DNA from: Hyphomonas sp.
Lineage (GTDB): Bacteria; Pseudomonadota; Alphaproteobacteria; Caulobacterales; Hyphomonadaceae
Reading direction: 5' to 3'
DNA length: 64,000 nucleotides
NCBI RefSeq assembly: GCF_016125515.1
Contig: NZ_WGLO01000011.1
Location: 1 to 64,000, forward strand
How positions within the stretch are numbered: the stretch's first letter is position 1; every line of letters begins with the position of its first letter. Below, one piece after another: positions 1 to 8,987 of the stretch. A program made the position numbers and the translations under genes. The notes below the pieces were generated by a model that did no database searches, was not told the origin of the DNA, and saw only the letters and a list, made by a program, of their open reading frames with translations.

Positions 1-146
1 ACAATCTCGGCTCGACTATGCGGTGTGGTGCGGGCATTCTCGTGGATGTCCATTCGGTGTCCTTTCCTGGAGTTGAAGTCTCGCAACCTCAATCTCCTCG
101 GTCAGGCCCGAATGGACAACCTATTGAAAGATCACACCTAGGCGAC

Positions 147-170
147 GCCCCGCCTCTTGCGAGACGGGGC
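147..170 (-). terminator. Hairpin downstream of aqpZ
   Basis: A 10-bp stem (147-156 with 161-170; one pair is a G-U wobble in minus-strand RNA) is closed by a GCAA tetraloop when read on the minus strand. It begins 14 bases after the aqpZ stop. No T-run follows on the minus strand, so it is a stable 3'-end hairpin rather than a classic intrinsic terminator. Confidence 0.4.
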
Positions 171-183
171 GGGCCGGACGGGC

Positions 184-864
184 TTAATCGGTTTCGAGCA
201 GCTTCTGCTTGAAAAGGTAGCCGGCGAGCGCCGCGCCGATGAGCGGGGCGATCAGGAACAGCCAGAGCTGGCTGATGGCCGTTCCGCCGACAATGACGGC
301 CGGTCCGAAGCTGCGCGCGGGGTTGACCGAGACGCCGGTGACCTGGATGCCGACGATGTGGATGACCGTCAGGGTGAGGCCGATGGCGAGACCGGCGACC
401 ATTCCGGGGGCCGATTTCTGAGTGGAGCCGAGGATCACCACGAGGAACAGGAAGGTGGCCACGATCTCGAACACGAAGGCGGCCGTGAGATTGTACTCCC
501 CGAGATAGCCGGGGCCCCATCCGTTCTGGCCGAGGCCGTTTGCGGCGAGGTCATAGCCGGCCTTGCCGGTGGCGATCAGGTAGAGCACGCCGGCGCCGAG
601 CAGCGCCCCCAGGAACTGGGCGGCCCAGTATTGGAACATGGCGTTCATCGACAGGCGGCCAGCGACAAAAGCGCCGAAGCTGACGGCTGGATTGACGTGG
701 CAACCAGAGATCGGCCCGATTCCGTAGGCCATGGCGACGATGGCAAGCCCGAAGGCGAAGGCGATGCCGAGCTGGCCGACTTCGCCGCCCGCCAGCACGG
801 CCGAGCCGCAGCCCAAAAGGACCAGTGTGAATGTGCCGATGAGTTCGGCGATGAATATTTTCAT
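184..864 (-). CDS. aqpZ: Aquaporin Z-type water channel
   Basis: A 226-residue inner-membrane MIP-family channel for water. Both NPA boxes are visible (HVNPAVS, NPA at 58-60; SVNPARS, NPA at 181-183), along with the hydrophobic pattern of six transmembrane helices and two half-helices. By alignment with E. coli AqpZ from memory, the selectivity-filter residues Phe (F38), His (H169) and Arg (R184) are kept, whereas the Thr preceding the second SVNPA is Val (V178). The narrow Phe/His/Arg filter argues for an aquaporin rather than a glycerol facilitator. The start is preceded by GGGGAAG. The gene stands alone, with a hairpin after the stop. Confidence 0.93.
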   Translation of the reverse strand: MKIFIAELIGTFTLVLLGCGSAVLAGGEVGQLGIAFAFGLAIVAMAYGIGPISGCHVNPAVSFGAFVAGRLSMNAMFQYWAAQFLGALLGAGVLYLIATGKAGYDLAANGLGQNGWGPGYLGEYNLTAAFVFEIVATFLFLVVILGSTQKSAPGMVAGLAIGLTLTVIHIVGIQVTGVSVNPARSFGPAVIVGGTAISQLWLFLIAPLIGAALAGYLFKQKLLETD

Positions 865-1027
865 GGTCTTCCCCTATTTGCGGCCATTTGAGCCGGAGCG
901 CCCCTCTCGGTACGCGCGCGGAAGTTGCCGGGCTTCGGGGCCTGCGGCAAGCCGCTCAGGCGGTCTTGCCTTCGGCGGCCGATGCGGCAACACAGGAAGT
1001 CTGGAAACGACACGGGAGACCGACCGC

Positions 1028-1576
1028 ATGAAGACGGCACGCGCCTTGACGCTCTCAGCACTTGCCGCCGCGCTGGCAGGCTGCGGCACCACCGAAACGC
1101 CCGCGCCCGAGCGCACCGAAACCGCCGGAGCCGCCACACCGGCCCCGACCAGCCCGGCTGCCCCGGAAGCGCATGTCGCGAAGATCGTCTCCCTGCCCTT
1201 CCGGGTGGACATCACGTTCAGCCCCGACGCGCTGGAAAAGATGCAGGAAACGCATGCCGAACTCGGCGTCTCGGCAGACTATTACGGCGTGCCGAAGGAC
1301 CCTGCAGCGCCTGGACTTGATCCGGACCTCGGCGTCTGGCTCGGCGGCGAGATGGAGACGGTGTCGGCCGGCAACCGGTCGGTCACCATGAAGGGCAAGA
1401 TTGATGCGGCGCGGGTGGCGCGTGAAGTGGCCGGCGATGCGCGCGTGCGCGTCATGGTCTTCCCCGTTCGCGCCTATGCCGCCCAGTCCTTGATTACCTG
1501 TTCGGAATTCGACGAAGTGCTGCCGATCGCCGTGGAGACGGGCGGAATGGTTCACTGCACGCTGACGGGCAAGTAG
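1028..1576 (+). CDS. Putative lipoprotein, unknown function
   Basis: A 182-residue protein that starts MKTARALTLSALAAALAGC, a signal peptide ending in an LAGC lipobox, so Cys19 should be lipidated. A Pro/Ala/Thr-rich linker (about 22-48) leads to a folded domain of roughly 130 residues with two cysteines near the C-terminus. I do not recognise the domain. The ATG at 1028 has GGGAGA about 8 bases upstream. The frame is open much further upstream, but that part is not a plausible extension because the signal peptide would become internal. It converges on thyA with only 6 bases between the two stops. Confidence 0.8.
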   Translation: MKTARALTLSALAAALAGCGTTETPAPERTETAGAATPAPTSPAAPEAHVAKIVSLPFRVDITFSPDALEKMQETHAELGVSADYYGVPKDPAAPGLDPDLGVWLGGEMETVSAGNRSVTMKGKIDAARVAREVAGDARVRVMVFPVRAYAAQSLITCSEFDEVLPIAVETGGMVHCTLTGK

Positions 1577-1582
1577 CCGGGT

Positions 1583-2377
1583 TCAGACCGCGACAGCCGC
1601 CTTGATGTGCGGGTGCGGATTGTAATTGTCGATCCGGAAGTCCTCATAGGTCCAGCCGAAGAGATCGGTCTTGTCCGGATTCATCCAGAGCGTCGGCAGC
1701 GGGCGCGGCTCGCGCGTCAGCTGCAGGCGAGCCTGGTCCAGATGGTTCAGGTAGAGGTGCGTGTCGCCGAACGTGTGCACGAACTCCCCCGGCTGAAGGC
1801 CGGTGGCGCGCGCCATCATGTGCGTCAGCAGTGCGTAGGAGGCGATGTTGAACGGCACGCCCAGGAACACATCCGCCGAGCGCTGGTAGAGCTGGCAGTT
1901 CAAGCGGCCGTTGGCGACATTGAACTGAAACAGGCAGTGGCACGGCGGCAGCGCCATGTCGTTGACGTCAGCCGGGTTCCAGGCCGAGACGATGAGGCGG
2001 CGGGAATTCGGATTGGTGCGGATCTCGTCGAGCACCCACTGGATCTGGTCGATGGTGCGCCCGTCCGGCGCGGCCCAGCTGCGCCACTGCTTACCGTAGA
2101 CGGGGCCGAGGTCGCCATTCTCGTCGGCCCATTCATCCCAGATCGAGACACCGTTTTCCTTCAACCAGGCGATGTTCGTTTCACCGCGCAGGAACCAGAG
2201 AAGTTCGATGATGATCGAGCGGATGTGCAGGCGCTTCGTGGTCAGCAGCGGGAAGCCGTCGGCAAGGTCGAAACGCATCTGCCGGCCGAACACACCGATC
2301 GTGCCCACGCCCGTGCGGTCGCCGCGTTCATGGCCGTTCTGCAGGATGTCCTGCATGAGCGCGTGATACTGCTTCAT
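1583..2377 (-). CDS. thyA: Thymidylate synthase
   Basis: Makes dTMP from dUMP using methylene-tetrahydrofolate. The 264-residue length equals E. coli ThyA, and the catalytic Cys146 lies in the conserved PPCHCLFQF motif. [17 protein letters not shown] (dUMP and folate contacts) and the C-terminal AAVAV tail are intact. I chose ATG 2377 because it gives the family length and has GAGAGGAC just upstream. The frame stays open much further upstream, but that stretch is not ThyA-like. It is divergent from the first vWA gene. Confidence 0.97.
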   Translation of the reverse strand: MKQYHALMQDILQNGHERGDRTGVGTIGVFGRQMRFDLADGFPLLTTKRLHIRSIIIELLWFLRGETNIAWLKENGVSIWDEWADENGDLGPVYGKQWRSWAAPDGRTIDQIQWVLDEIRTNPNSRRLIVSAWNPADVNDMALPPCHCLFQFNVANGRLNCQLYQRSADVFLGVPFNIASYALLTHMMARATGLQPGEFVHTFGDTHLYLNHLDQARLQLTREPRPLPTLWMNPDKTDLFGWTYEDFRIDNYNPHPHIKAAVAV

Positions 2378-2533
2378 CCCGGGGTCCTCTCGAATCGGGA
2401 CATTGTAAGTTAACCGGTCCGCGGTGCGCCAGTAACTTTTAATCGCGATTTGGAAACCGTAACTCAAGATTACCCCTGCATACACCCTTGTACGCTCGCT
2501 CAAAAGGATACCGACCGCACAAGGACACCGGTT

Positions 2534-4345
2534 ATGGACTACGCACGAACCACTCGCCGGGAGTCCCGGTTTGCCCGCGATGAGCGGGGCAATGTTGCGA
2601 TGTTGTTCGCGTTGGCCTGTCTGGTGATCTTCCCCCTGGTCGGGTTCGCCATCGACTTTTCCCGTGTCGTGGTCGACGAGCACAAGCTGCAGATGGCCAC
2701 CGACGCCGCCGCGCTGGCCGCCGCGCACGATTCCTTCATGGAGGCCGACGAGCGGCGCGCGATCATCGACGCCCACCTCGCGCATCTCGAAGAGGAGCTC
2801 GGCCGCAAGATCACCTACGAACTGAGCCAGGATTCCAACGGCAAGATCCTTCTCGTCACCCACCTGACGACCCAGACCACGATCGCGAAGGTTATGGGAC
2901 GCGACACTGTCGAGGTTACGGCACGGTCTGCAGCGGTCGAAGGCGGCTCGGACATCGAAGTGGCAATGATCCTCGACATCACGGGCTCGATGGCCGGCAG
3001 CCGGATCTCTGCGCTACGCACGGCCGCGCAGGATCTGGTCGATATCGTCGTGCGCGACGAACAGGACCCATATTATTCGAAAGTCGCCATGGTACCCTAT
3101 GCGGTTGCCGTGAACGTTGGGCCGTATGCGGAAGCCGCACGGGGAGCGATCAAGCCGGGGATCGAGATCTCGGACGCGCAATGGCGCGGGGCCGGGACAA
3201 AGAAAATCACCGACATCACGCAATCGAACCCTGCCGTCGTGACGTCCAAGAATCACGGCTTCGCGGACGGGGAGGAGGTCTATATCAGCGGCGTCAAAGG
3301 CATGACAGAGTTGAACAAGAAGACGTTCACAGTCATCAATGCGACCAACGACACATTCGAGCTGAAAGGCATCAACAGCTCATCCTACAAGAAATACAAG
3401 AAAAAGGGCACCGCAGAACAGCCCTGTTTGACGGAGTCCTGCGAAGTCGTTGTGACCGCCGAAGAACATGGACTTTCGGAAGGTGACCATGTGGTGATTT
3501 CCGGTGTCAAAGGCATGACCCAGATCAACACGGCCACCAATGTCACCTGGCAGATCTCCAACGTTACGGACGACACGTTCAGCCTCAAGGGCTCGGACGG
3601 GAAGAACTACGGCGACTACACATCAGGCGGCACGGTCTATTGCACGAAGACGGGCTGCGAATATTACCGGTTCGACAACGCGTACAGCGACTCCCAGCGC
3701 GTCTTCCAAGTTCGTCAATGCGCAACCGAGCGCACCGGCGCCGAAGCCTTTACCGACGCTTCGCCTACGGATTATCCCGTTGGCCTGCATTATTCCCGCA
3801 ATTCCGGCGATTGCCCGGCCAATCAGCTCATTCCTCTGACCAACGACAAAAAGCTGTTGTCGGACAGTATCAAGGCGCTGAACACGGCCGGCTCGACAGC
3901 AGGACACATGGGTGCGGCTTGGGGTCTCTATACGCTTTCGCCGACGTTCAGCGACATCTTCCCTGCCGAAAGCCGCGCGGCAGCCTATGGCCGGCCGAAG
4001 CTGCACAAGTTTGCGGTGTTCATGACCGACGGCGAGTTCAACTCGTCCTTCTGCAAGAACGTTCTGGCGCGGGGCAGCAACGGGTCGTCCTCCGACCAGA
4101 TCAATTGCTATGCAGAGAACGGCGACTCCTTCTCCCAGGCGCAGAAGTACTGCTCGGCCATGAAAAAGGAAGGCATCGTGGTCTATACGGTCGGCCTGCA
4201 GGTCTCTTCCAGCAGCCTAAGGACGGCGCTGACCAACTGCGCTACCAGCTCGCAGTACGCCTATTTCCCCAAAGCCCCGGCAGAGCTTGTCGACGTGTTC
4301 CAGCAGATCGGGCGCGCGATCAACGAAGTCCGGCTCGTCCACTGA
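2534..4345 (+). CDS. TadG-like vWA protein with inserted FCCH-type repeats (copy 1)
   Basis: A 603-residue protein. The N-terminus has the Tad signature ([11 protein letters not shown] followed by one membrane segment, about 20-42, then [20 protein letters not shown]), as in TadE/TadG pilus-assembly proteins that anchor in the inner membrane and face outwards. A vWA domain begins near 143 with a MIDAS-like DITGS (D148-S152) and resumes at the MTDGEFN segment. Between its halves (about 219-369) lie two tandem repeats of the pattern NPAVVTS..HGF..G..VYISGV.GMT, which I recognise as the E1-FCCH-like repeat seen in many phage proteins. The end, [14 protein letters not shown], matches copy 2. ATG 2534 has AAGGA about 8 bases upstream; a TTG at 2450 in the same frame is less likely. 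Function unknown; surface adhesion or pilus assembly is inference. Confidence 0.85.
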   Translation: MDYARTTRRESRFARDERGNVAMLFALACLVIFPLVGFAIDFSRVVVDEHKLQMATDAAALAAAHDSFMEADERRAIIDAHLAHLEEELGRKITYELSQDSNGKILLVTHLTTQTTIAKVMGRDTVEVTARSAAVEGGSDIEVAMILDITGSMAGSRISALRTAAQDLVDIVVRDEQDPYYSKVAMVPYAVAVNVGPYAEAARGAIKPGIEISDAQWRGAGTKKITDITQSNPAVVTSKNHGFADGEEVYISGVKGMTELNKKTFTVINATNDTFELKGINSSSYKKYKKKGTAEQPCLTESCEVVVTAEEHGLSEGDHVVISGVKGMTQINTATNVTWQISNVTDDTFSLKGSDGKNYGDYTSGGTVYCTKTGCEYYRFDNAYSDSQRVFQVRQCATERTGAEAFTDASPTDYPVGLHYSRNSGDCPANQLIPLTNDKKLLSDSIKALNTAGSTAGHMGAAWGLYTLSPTFSDIFPAESRAAAYGRPKLHKFAVFMTDGEFNSSFCKNVLARGSNGSSSDQINCYAENGDSFSQAQKYCSAMKKEGIVVYTVGLQVSSSSLRTALTNCATSSQYAYFPKAPAELVDVFQQIGRAINEVRLVH

Positions 4346-4377
4346 TGCCGTCTGGGTACGGAAATGTGAGGTTCACC

Positions 4378-4470
4378 ATGAACACAGCTTTGACTCACGA
4401 AAAGACCAGAGTCGGAACAACGGTGGATCCTCCCGCTCAACGGGCGCTCGTCCGCCGCCGCGCGCCCTGA
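4378..4470 (+). CDS. Possible 30-residue ORF
   Basis: ATG at 4378 with GAGG six bases upstream, encoding a basic peptide that starts MNTALTHEK and ends RRRAP. The only support is the ribosome-binding site and its place between the two vWA genes. It could equally be chance. No family recognised. Confidence 0.2.
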   Translation: MNTALTHEKTRVGTTVDPPAQRALVRRRAP

Positions 4471-4520
4471 CCGGTTGACGGTCCTGCCGCCCGGATTGCG
4501 TATGGGCGGCTCAGGTACAG

Positions 4521-4550
4521 TTAACAAAAACCTCTCAGAACAGTTACACT
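4521..4550 (+). promoter_or_regulatory. Promoter-like pair before vWA copy 2
   Basis: TTAACA (4521-4526), an 18-base spacer and TACACT (4545-4550). It would start a transcript near 4557 whose leader contains the hairpin at 4593-4635. Moderate match only. Confidence 0.3.
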
Positions 4551-4592
4551 TCTGCGTGGACCGGAAACCGTCCCGCAATGCTGTTCTGTCAT

Positions 4593-4635
4593 AAGCGTCC
4601 TCTGGTGAGTGCGGATTTCCGCCTTGAGGACGCTT
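4593..4635 (+). promoter_or_regulatory. Hairpin sequestering the ribosome-binding site of vWA copy 2
   Basis: AAGCGTCCTC (4593-4602) pairs perfectly with GAGGACGCTT (4626-4635); a smaller stem, GCGG/CCGC (4611-4614 with 4619-4622), sits in the loop. The Shine-Dalgarno GAGGA (4626-4630) is the 3' arm, 9 bases before ATG 4640. The fold should block ribosome entry, which suggests translational control (temperature, ligand or protein) rather than termination. Confidence 0.6.
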
Positions 4636-4639
4636 GGCC

Positions 4640-6457
4640 ATGGCCGATCAGATTGAAACGAAGCGCCGGAACACCCGGCTTGTCCGCGATGATCGCGGTA
4701 ACGTCGCGATGTTGTTCGCGCTGGCGTGTATGGTGATCTTCCCGCTCGTCGGGTTCGCGATCGATTTCTCGCGCGTGATCGTCGACGAACACAAGCTGCA
4801 GATGGCGACGGACGCTGCGGCGCTGGCCGCCGCGCACGATTCCTTCATGGAGGCCGATGAGCGCCGCTCGATCATCGAGGCCCACCTCAATCACCTTGAG
4901 GAAGAGCTCGGCCGCGACATCACCTACGAGCTGAGCCAAGATGCCAACGGCAAGATCCTTCTGGTCACCCACCTGACCGTCGAGACAACCATCGCCAAGA
5001 TGATGGGGCGCAATGATGTTGCCGTCACGGTGCGCTCGGGCGCGATCGAAGGCGGCTCGGACATCGAAGTGGCGATGATCCTCGACATCACGGGCTCGAT
5101 GTCCGGAACGCGGATTACGGCGCTGCGCACCGCTGCGAAGGATCTCGTCGATATCGTCGTGCGCGACGAACAGGACCCCTATTATTCCAAGATCGCCATG
5201 GTGCCCTATTCCGTAGCCGTCAATACAGGCACCTATGCGGAAGCCGTGCGTGGCCCGATCGAGCCCGGCAAGTCGATATCGAATGCGGCCTGGAAATCCG
5301 GCTCCAAAAGCATCACGGGCATCACCAAGGCGAACCCGGCGGTTGTGACGTCAAGCAACCACGGATTCAGCAACGGGGACCGTGTCTATATCAGCGGCGT
5401 CAGCGGCATGACGCAGGTCAACGGCAACGTCTACACCGTCGCAGGCGCCACCACGAACACGTTCCAGCTCTCGGGGGTGAAAAGCTCCTCCTACTCGACC
5501 TACAAGAAGAACGGCACGGCCGAGAAGTGCATAAGCGACGATTGCGAAGTCCAGGTAACGGCGGCCGGACACGGACTGACCGACAACGACCGTATCGTGA
5601 TTTCCGGCGTGAAAGGCATGACGCAGATCAACACCGCCACCAACGCCACATGGCAGGTGTCCGATGTGACCGCCAATACGTTCGTATTGAGTGGTTCGTA
5701 TGGCCCGGACTACAGCACGTACACGAGCGGCGGCACATCTTATTGCACCGTGTCGGGCTGCGAATACTTCCGGTTCAACAACGCCTACAATGGCGCGCAA
5801 CGCGTTCACCAGATCAGCAATTGCGCGACCGAGCGCACCGGCACAGATGCCTTTACCGACATTTCGCCCACCGGCAATCCGGTCGGTCTTGGTTATCTGT
5901 CTACGAACAACCCCTGCCCGGACAATGCGCTCATTCCGCTGACGAGCGACAAGACCACATTGAGCGATGCGATCGACGACCTTTCTGTCGGCGGTTCGAC
6001 GGCTGGTCACCTCGGGGCGGCCTGGGGCCTCTACACGCTGTCACCGAATTTCGGATCGGTCTTTCCGACTGAGAGTCAGCCGGCCGCTTTTGGCCGCCCC
6101 AAGCTGCACAAGTTCGCTGTATTCATGACGGACGGCGACTTCAACTCATCGTTCTGCAAAGGTGTACTGTCGCAAACTTCGACCTCGGGTTCGGGCTCCA
6201 CGCAGGACCAGATCAACTGCAATTCCGAAAACGGCAACTCCTTCTCGCAGGCGGAAGAATATTGCACGGCGATGAAGGATCAAGGCATCGTCGTCTACAC
6301 AATCGGGTTTGAAGTCACCAACACGACGCTGAAGAACGCATTGAAGAGCTGCGCAACCAGCTCGCAATACGCCTACTTCCCCAGCGGTTCGTCGGAACTG
6401 ATCGAAGTGTTCCAGCAGATCGGCCGGGCCATCAACGAGGTCCGCCTCGTCCACTAG
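4640..6457 (+). CDS. TadG-like vWA protein with inserted FCCH-type repeats (copy 2)
   Basis: A 605-residue tandem paralogue of the preceding vWA gene. The N-terminal Tad segment ([18 protein letters not shown]) and the first 115 or so residues differ at only a few positions. The vWA MIDAS-like motif is DITGS (D149). The inserted repeats (about 218-370) are clearer here: ANPAVVTSSNHGFSNGDRVY with ISGVSGMTQVNG, then a second unit with [19 protein letters not shown]. The C-terminus again reads [14 protein letters not shown]. Start is ATG 4640 (TTG 4634 in frame is possible but lies inside the hairpin). The function is unknown and probably matches copy 1 with divergent ligand-facing repeats. Confidence 0.85.
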   Translation: MADQIETKRRNTRLVRDDRGNVAMLFALACMVIFPLVGFAIDFSRVIVDEHKLQMATDAAALAAAHDSFMEADERRSIIEAHLNHLEEELGRDITYELSQDANGKILLVTHLTVETTIAKMMGRNDVAVTVRSGAIEGGSDIEVAMILDITGSMSGTRITALRTAAKDLVDIVVRDEQDPYYSKIAMVPYSVAVNTGTYAEAVRGPIEPGKSISNAAWKSGSKSITGITKANPAVVTSSNHGFSNGDRVYISGVSGMTQVNGNVYTVAGATTNTFQLSGVKSSSYSTYKKNGTAEKCISDDCEVQVTAAGHGLTDNDRIVISGVKGMTQINTATNATWQVSDVTANTFVLSGSYGPDYSTYTSGGTSYCTVSGCEYFRFNNAYNGAQRVHQISNCATERTGTDAFTDISPTGNPVGLGYLSTNNPCPDNALIPLTSDKTTLSDAIDDLSVGGSTAGHLGAAWGLYTLSPNFGSVFPTESQPAAFGRPKLHKFAVFMTDGDFNSSFCKGVLSQTSTSGSGSTQDQINCNSENGNSFSQAEEYCTAMKDQGIVVYTIGFEVTNTTLKNALKSCATSSQYAYFPSGSSELIEVFQQIGRAINEVRLVH

Positions 6458-6488
6458 ACTGTTCGCATACGGAGTCAGAAGGCCCGTC

Positions 6489-8024
6489 ATGGACATGACC
6501 AGGAAACGGCCGCTGCGCGGCTTCGGCAGATCCGAATCGGGCAACGTGGCGATGCTCGCCGCATTCGTTGTTCCTGCCGTGCTGGCGCTCGCCGGCATCG
6601 CGATCGATCTCCAGAACACGGTGCGCCAGAAATCCAAGGTCCAGGCGGCTGTCGATTCGGCCGTGCTGGCCGGCGCGCTGCAGCGCCAGCGCGGGATGAG
6701 CGAAGAAGCGGTCATCGCCGATGTGAAGCAATACGCCAACTCGATGATCAGCCAGCAGGGCGGCGGCCTGCTCTGTGACGCGATGTCGGTCGTGTTCAAC
6801 ACCGAGAACCAGGATATCGCCGGCTCGATCCATTGCCGCCAGCCCACTTACCTCACCCAGATCATCGGACACGACGAACTGGAATTCAACGTCGACGCCA
6901 TCTCGACCTATGGCATCGGCGTGGTCGATATCGCCTTCATCTTCGACGTTTCCGGCTCGATGAACAGCTACAACCGCCTGTCACAGCTGAAGACCGCAGC
7001 GAAGGCCGCCTTTGACGAGCTGCTGCCGGACGATGCGGTGCTGGACGGCTCGGTTCGCATCGCGATCACCAGCTACAACAATTCGCTCAATGCCGGGCCG
7101 TACATCAACGCCGTGACCGATACCTCCACGCTGAACGGGGATTCGTCGAACTCGGCGGCGCAGTCGAACTACAATTCGTACAATGACGAACGCATGATCG
7201 ATGCGGCGACCGGCAAACGCTTTTTCTATTATCAGAAGGGCACCTGCACGAGCAGCAGTCCCTGCGGGCGCAGCTCAAGCTATACTTGGAACACGGCGCG
7301 CTACTTCTTCGAGGATACAGGCCTGTCCGACAGCTGCATCTATGAGCGCACCGGCGCCGATGCGGCCACCGACGCCGCGCCGGGATACGGCCGCTGGCTG
7401 GGCGCCGGCAATCCGCGCTGGAACTTCTCGGCCGGGTCGACCTCGAAATACGATGGCTGGAAGAATGTCGAAAACAGCGGCGCGACCGGCTATGGCGTCG
7501 GCGCCCATGAGGGCCGCCACGGACTTTGCCAGCCGTCGGGGCCGGTTCCGCTGACCGAGGACAAGGCCGCGCTGAAGGCACACGTCAACAGCCTCGTCGC
7601 TTCGGGCGGTACGGCCGGCCATCTTGGCCTGGCCTGGGGCTGGTACCTGATCTCGCCCAACTGGGCCGGCATCTGGCCTGCGGAATCCGAACCGCGCCCC
7701 TATGGCGGCCAGCGCACCACCAAGTTCCTCATCCTGATGACGGACGGCGATTTCAACATCCAGCACCCGACCGCAACGCGCAGCTCGTTCCGGCAATCGA
7801 TGGACCTGTGCGACCAGATGAAGTCGCTGCCCAGCAATATCCAGATTTTCACCGTGGGCTTCCAGGTGCCGTCCAGCGTGCAGCGTACCGGCGACGGCCG
7901 GACCATCCTCGAATACTGCGCCACTTCGCCCGGCCATGCCTTCAGCGCCGACAATGGCGACGAGCTGATCGAGGTCTATCGCACGATTGCGCGCTCGATC
8001 TCCGACTTGCGCCTGAAACACTGA
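6489..8024 (+). CDS. TadG-like vWA protein (third copy, no FCCH insert)
   Basis: A 511-residue protein sharing the architecture of the two upstream genes: SGNVAMLAAFVVPAVLALAG membrane anchor (about 18-40), a vWA domain with a canonical DVSGS MIDAS (D153-S157), the common CIYERTGADAATDA, GGTAGHLGLAWGWYL and MTDGDFN blocks, and a related ending (RSISDLRLKH). It lacks the repeats; the corresponding region is a Ser/Asn-rich stretch with a paired-cysteine segment. It starts 31 bases after copy 2 with AGAAGG upstream, so it is probably in the same transcript. No pilin, secretin or CpaF-type ATPase gene lies in this window, so a role in Flp/Tad pili is not demonstrated. Confidence 0.85.
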   Translation: MDMTRKRPLRGFGRSESGNVAMLAAFVVPAVLALAGIAIDLQNTVRQKSKVQAAVDSAVLAGALQRQRGMSEEAVIADVKQYANSMISQQGGGLLCDAMSVVFNTENQDIAGSIHCRQPTYLTQIIGHDELEFNVDAISTYGIGVVDIAFIFDVSGSMNSYNRLSQLKTAAKAAFDELLPDDAVLDGSVRIAITSYNNSLNAGPYINAVTDTSTLNGDSSNSAAQSNYNSYNDERMIDAATGKRFFYYQKGTCTSSSPCGRSSSYTWNTARYFFEDTGLSDSCIYERTGADAATDAAPGYGRWLGAGNPRWNFSAGSTSKYDGWKNVENSGATGYGVGAHEGRHGLCQPSGPVPLTEDKAALKAHVNSLVASGGTAGHLGLAWGWYLISPNWAGIWPAESEPRPYGGQRTTKFLILMTDGDFNIQHPTATRSSFRQSMDLCDQMKSLPSNIQIFTVGFQVPSSVQRTGDGRTILEYCATSPGHAFSADNGDELIEVYRTIARSISDLRLKH

Positions 8025-8073
8025 GCCCCGGTCCTTGCAGGGTCTGCCCTCCCCTCGCTATGGCTGGTCCACG

Positions 8074-8715
8074 ATGCTGGCCTGGATTCCCAATGCCCTG
8101 ACGATTTCGCGCTGCGTATTCGCGGCGCTGGTCCTGTTCGCCGCCCTGAACGCGGCGGCGTCTGGCGATGCGTTCAAGACCGCCGAGGGCGACGAAGCGC
8201 TGCGGCTGGCAACCATGGAGCAGCTTTGGCACCAGTTTGCGCTTCTGGCTTTCCTGTCCGGCGCGCTGACAGATTTCCTGGACGGGTGGGCGGCGCGGAC
8301 CTTCAAGGCGGAAAGCCGGTTCGGCGTCTGGCTGGACCCGATTGCGGACAAGCTGCTGGTCAGCTTTGCGCTGCTGGGCCTGGCGCTGACGCTCAGGTCC
8401 TGGCTGATTTACCTGCCGGCGGCGCTGATCATCGCCCGAGACGTGTTCATGACCTGGCTGCGCACACGGCCGGAGGCATCGGGCGTGGTCGCGCCGAGCC
8501 ATCTGGCCAAGGTGAAGACGGCGGTGGAGATGCTGGCGATTGCCGGACTGATGATGCCCTTTGCGCTGGCGCCGGCATCGACCGAAAAGCTCGCGCTGGA
8601 GGCGAGCCTGCCGGCGCAGCTGGCCGCGGCCGCTCTGGTGGTGCTGCTCTGGGCGGCCGCTGCCCTGTCGCTCTACACGGCGTCGCAATACGTGCGGGCC
8701 ATCCGCAAGGCCTGA
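8074..8715 (+). CDS. pgsA: CDP-alcohol phosphatidyltransferase (PgsA-like)
   Basis: Probably makes phosphatidylglycerol phosphate from CDP-diacylglycerol and glycerol-3-phosphate in the inner membrane. The full family signature D-x2-DG-x2-AR-x8-G-x3-D-x3-D is present (DFLDGWAAR ... GVWLDPIAD). The rest is hydrophobic with several membrane helices. I chose ATG 8074 (MLAWIPNALTISR), where the family usually begins; an in-frame TTG at 8035 would add 13 residues. The exact alcohol acceptor cannot be read from sequence. It lies 49 bases after the last vWA gene. Confidence 0.85.
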   Translation: MLAWIPNALTISRCVFAALVLFAALNAAASGDAFKTAEGDEALRLATMEQLWHQFALLAFLSGALTDFLDGWAARTFKAESRFGVWLDPIADKLLVSFALLGLALTLRSWLIYLPAALIIARDVFMTWLRTRPEASGVVAPSHLAKVKTAVEMLAIAGLMMPFALAPASTEKLALEASLPAQLAAAALVVLLWAAAALSLYTASQYVRAIRKA

Positions 8716-8987
8716 TGCCTTCCCGAATGCCGGCCCTGAAAGCGGGGACGCCGGCTTCCCGGGGACTGGGAAGCCGGCGCAAGGCAAAGCGGCTGGGATG
8801 CTTGGAGGGAGAAGCCCGCTTCGCCCATGTCTAAACGTGACGCAGGGGGGAAACGTCACGGGGCCGAGATTAGCGGGCTGCGCTCAACAAATCGTAAAAT
8901 TGGTCTACGGAAATTTTAGGATCATCGCCGCGCGCGCGGCGCAGTCCTGCCCGACTGCTGCCATGATTGCCCCGAAGTTTCGCAGGC
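8716..8987. other. Spacer between pgsA and the L,D-transpeptidase gene
   Basis: Holds a 12-bp stem (8749-8779) and a weaker inverted repeat CGTGACG/CGTCACG (8836-8842 with 8854-8860) around a G6 run. I see no gene in it. Confidence 0.6.
8749..8779 (+). terminator. Strong hairpin after pgsA
   Basis: Twelve consecutive base pairs (8749-8760 with 8768-8779) close a 7-base loop 34 bases after the pgsA stop. No T-run follows, so transcript-end protection or Rho-dependent termination is as likely as intrinsic termination. Confidence 0.4.

Larger units (their letters stand above)
4346..4639 (+). other. 294-base spacer between vWA copies 1 and 2
   Basis: The spacer holds a possible 30-codon ORF (4378-4470), a promoter-like pair (4521-4550) and a hairpin that covers the ribosome-binding site of the next gene (4593-4635). 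No terminator with a T-run was seen after copy 1. Confidence 0.6.

Noticed and set aside
2411..2534. TAACCGGT/ACCGGTTA inverted repeat flanking the thyA-vWA spacer
   Set aside because: Arms are about 110 bases apart and ACCGGT is itself palindromic, so chance is likely; no regulator of this type is suggested nearby.
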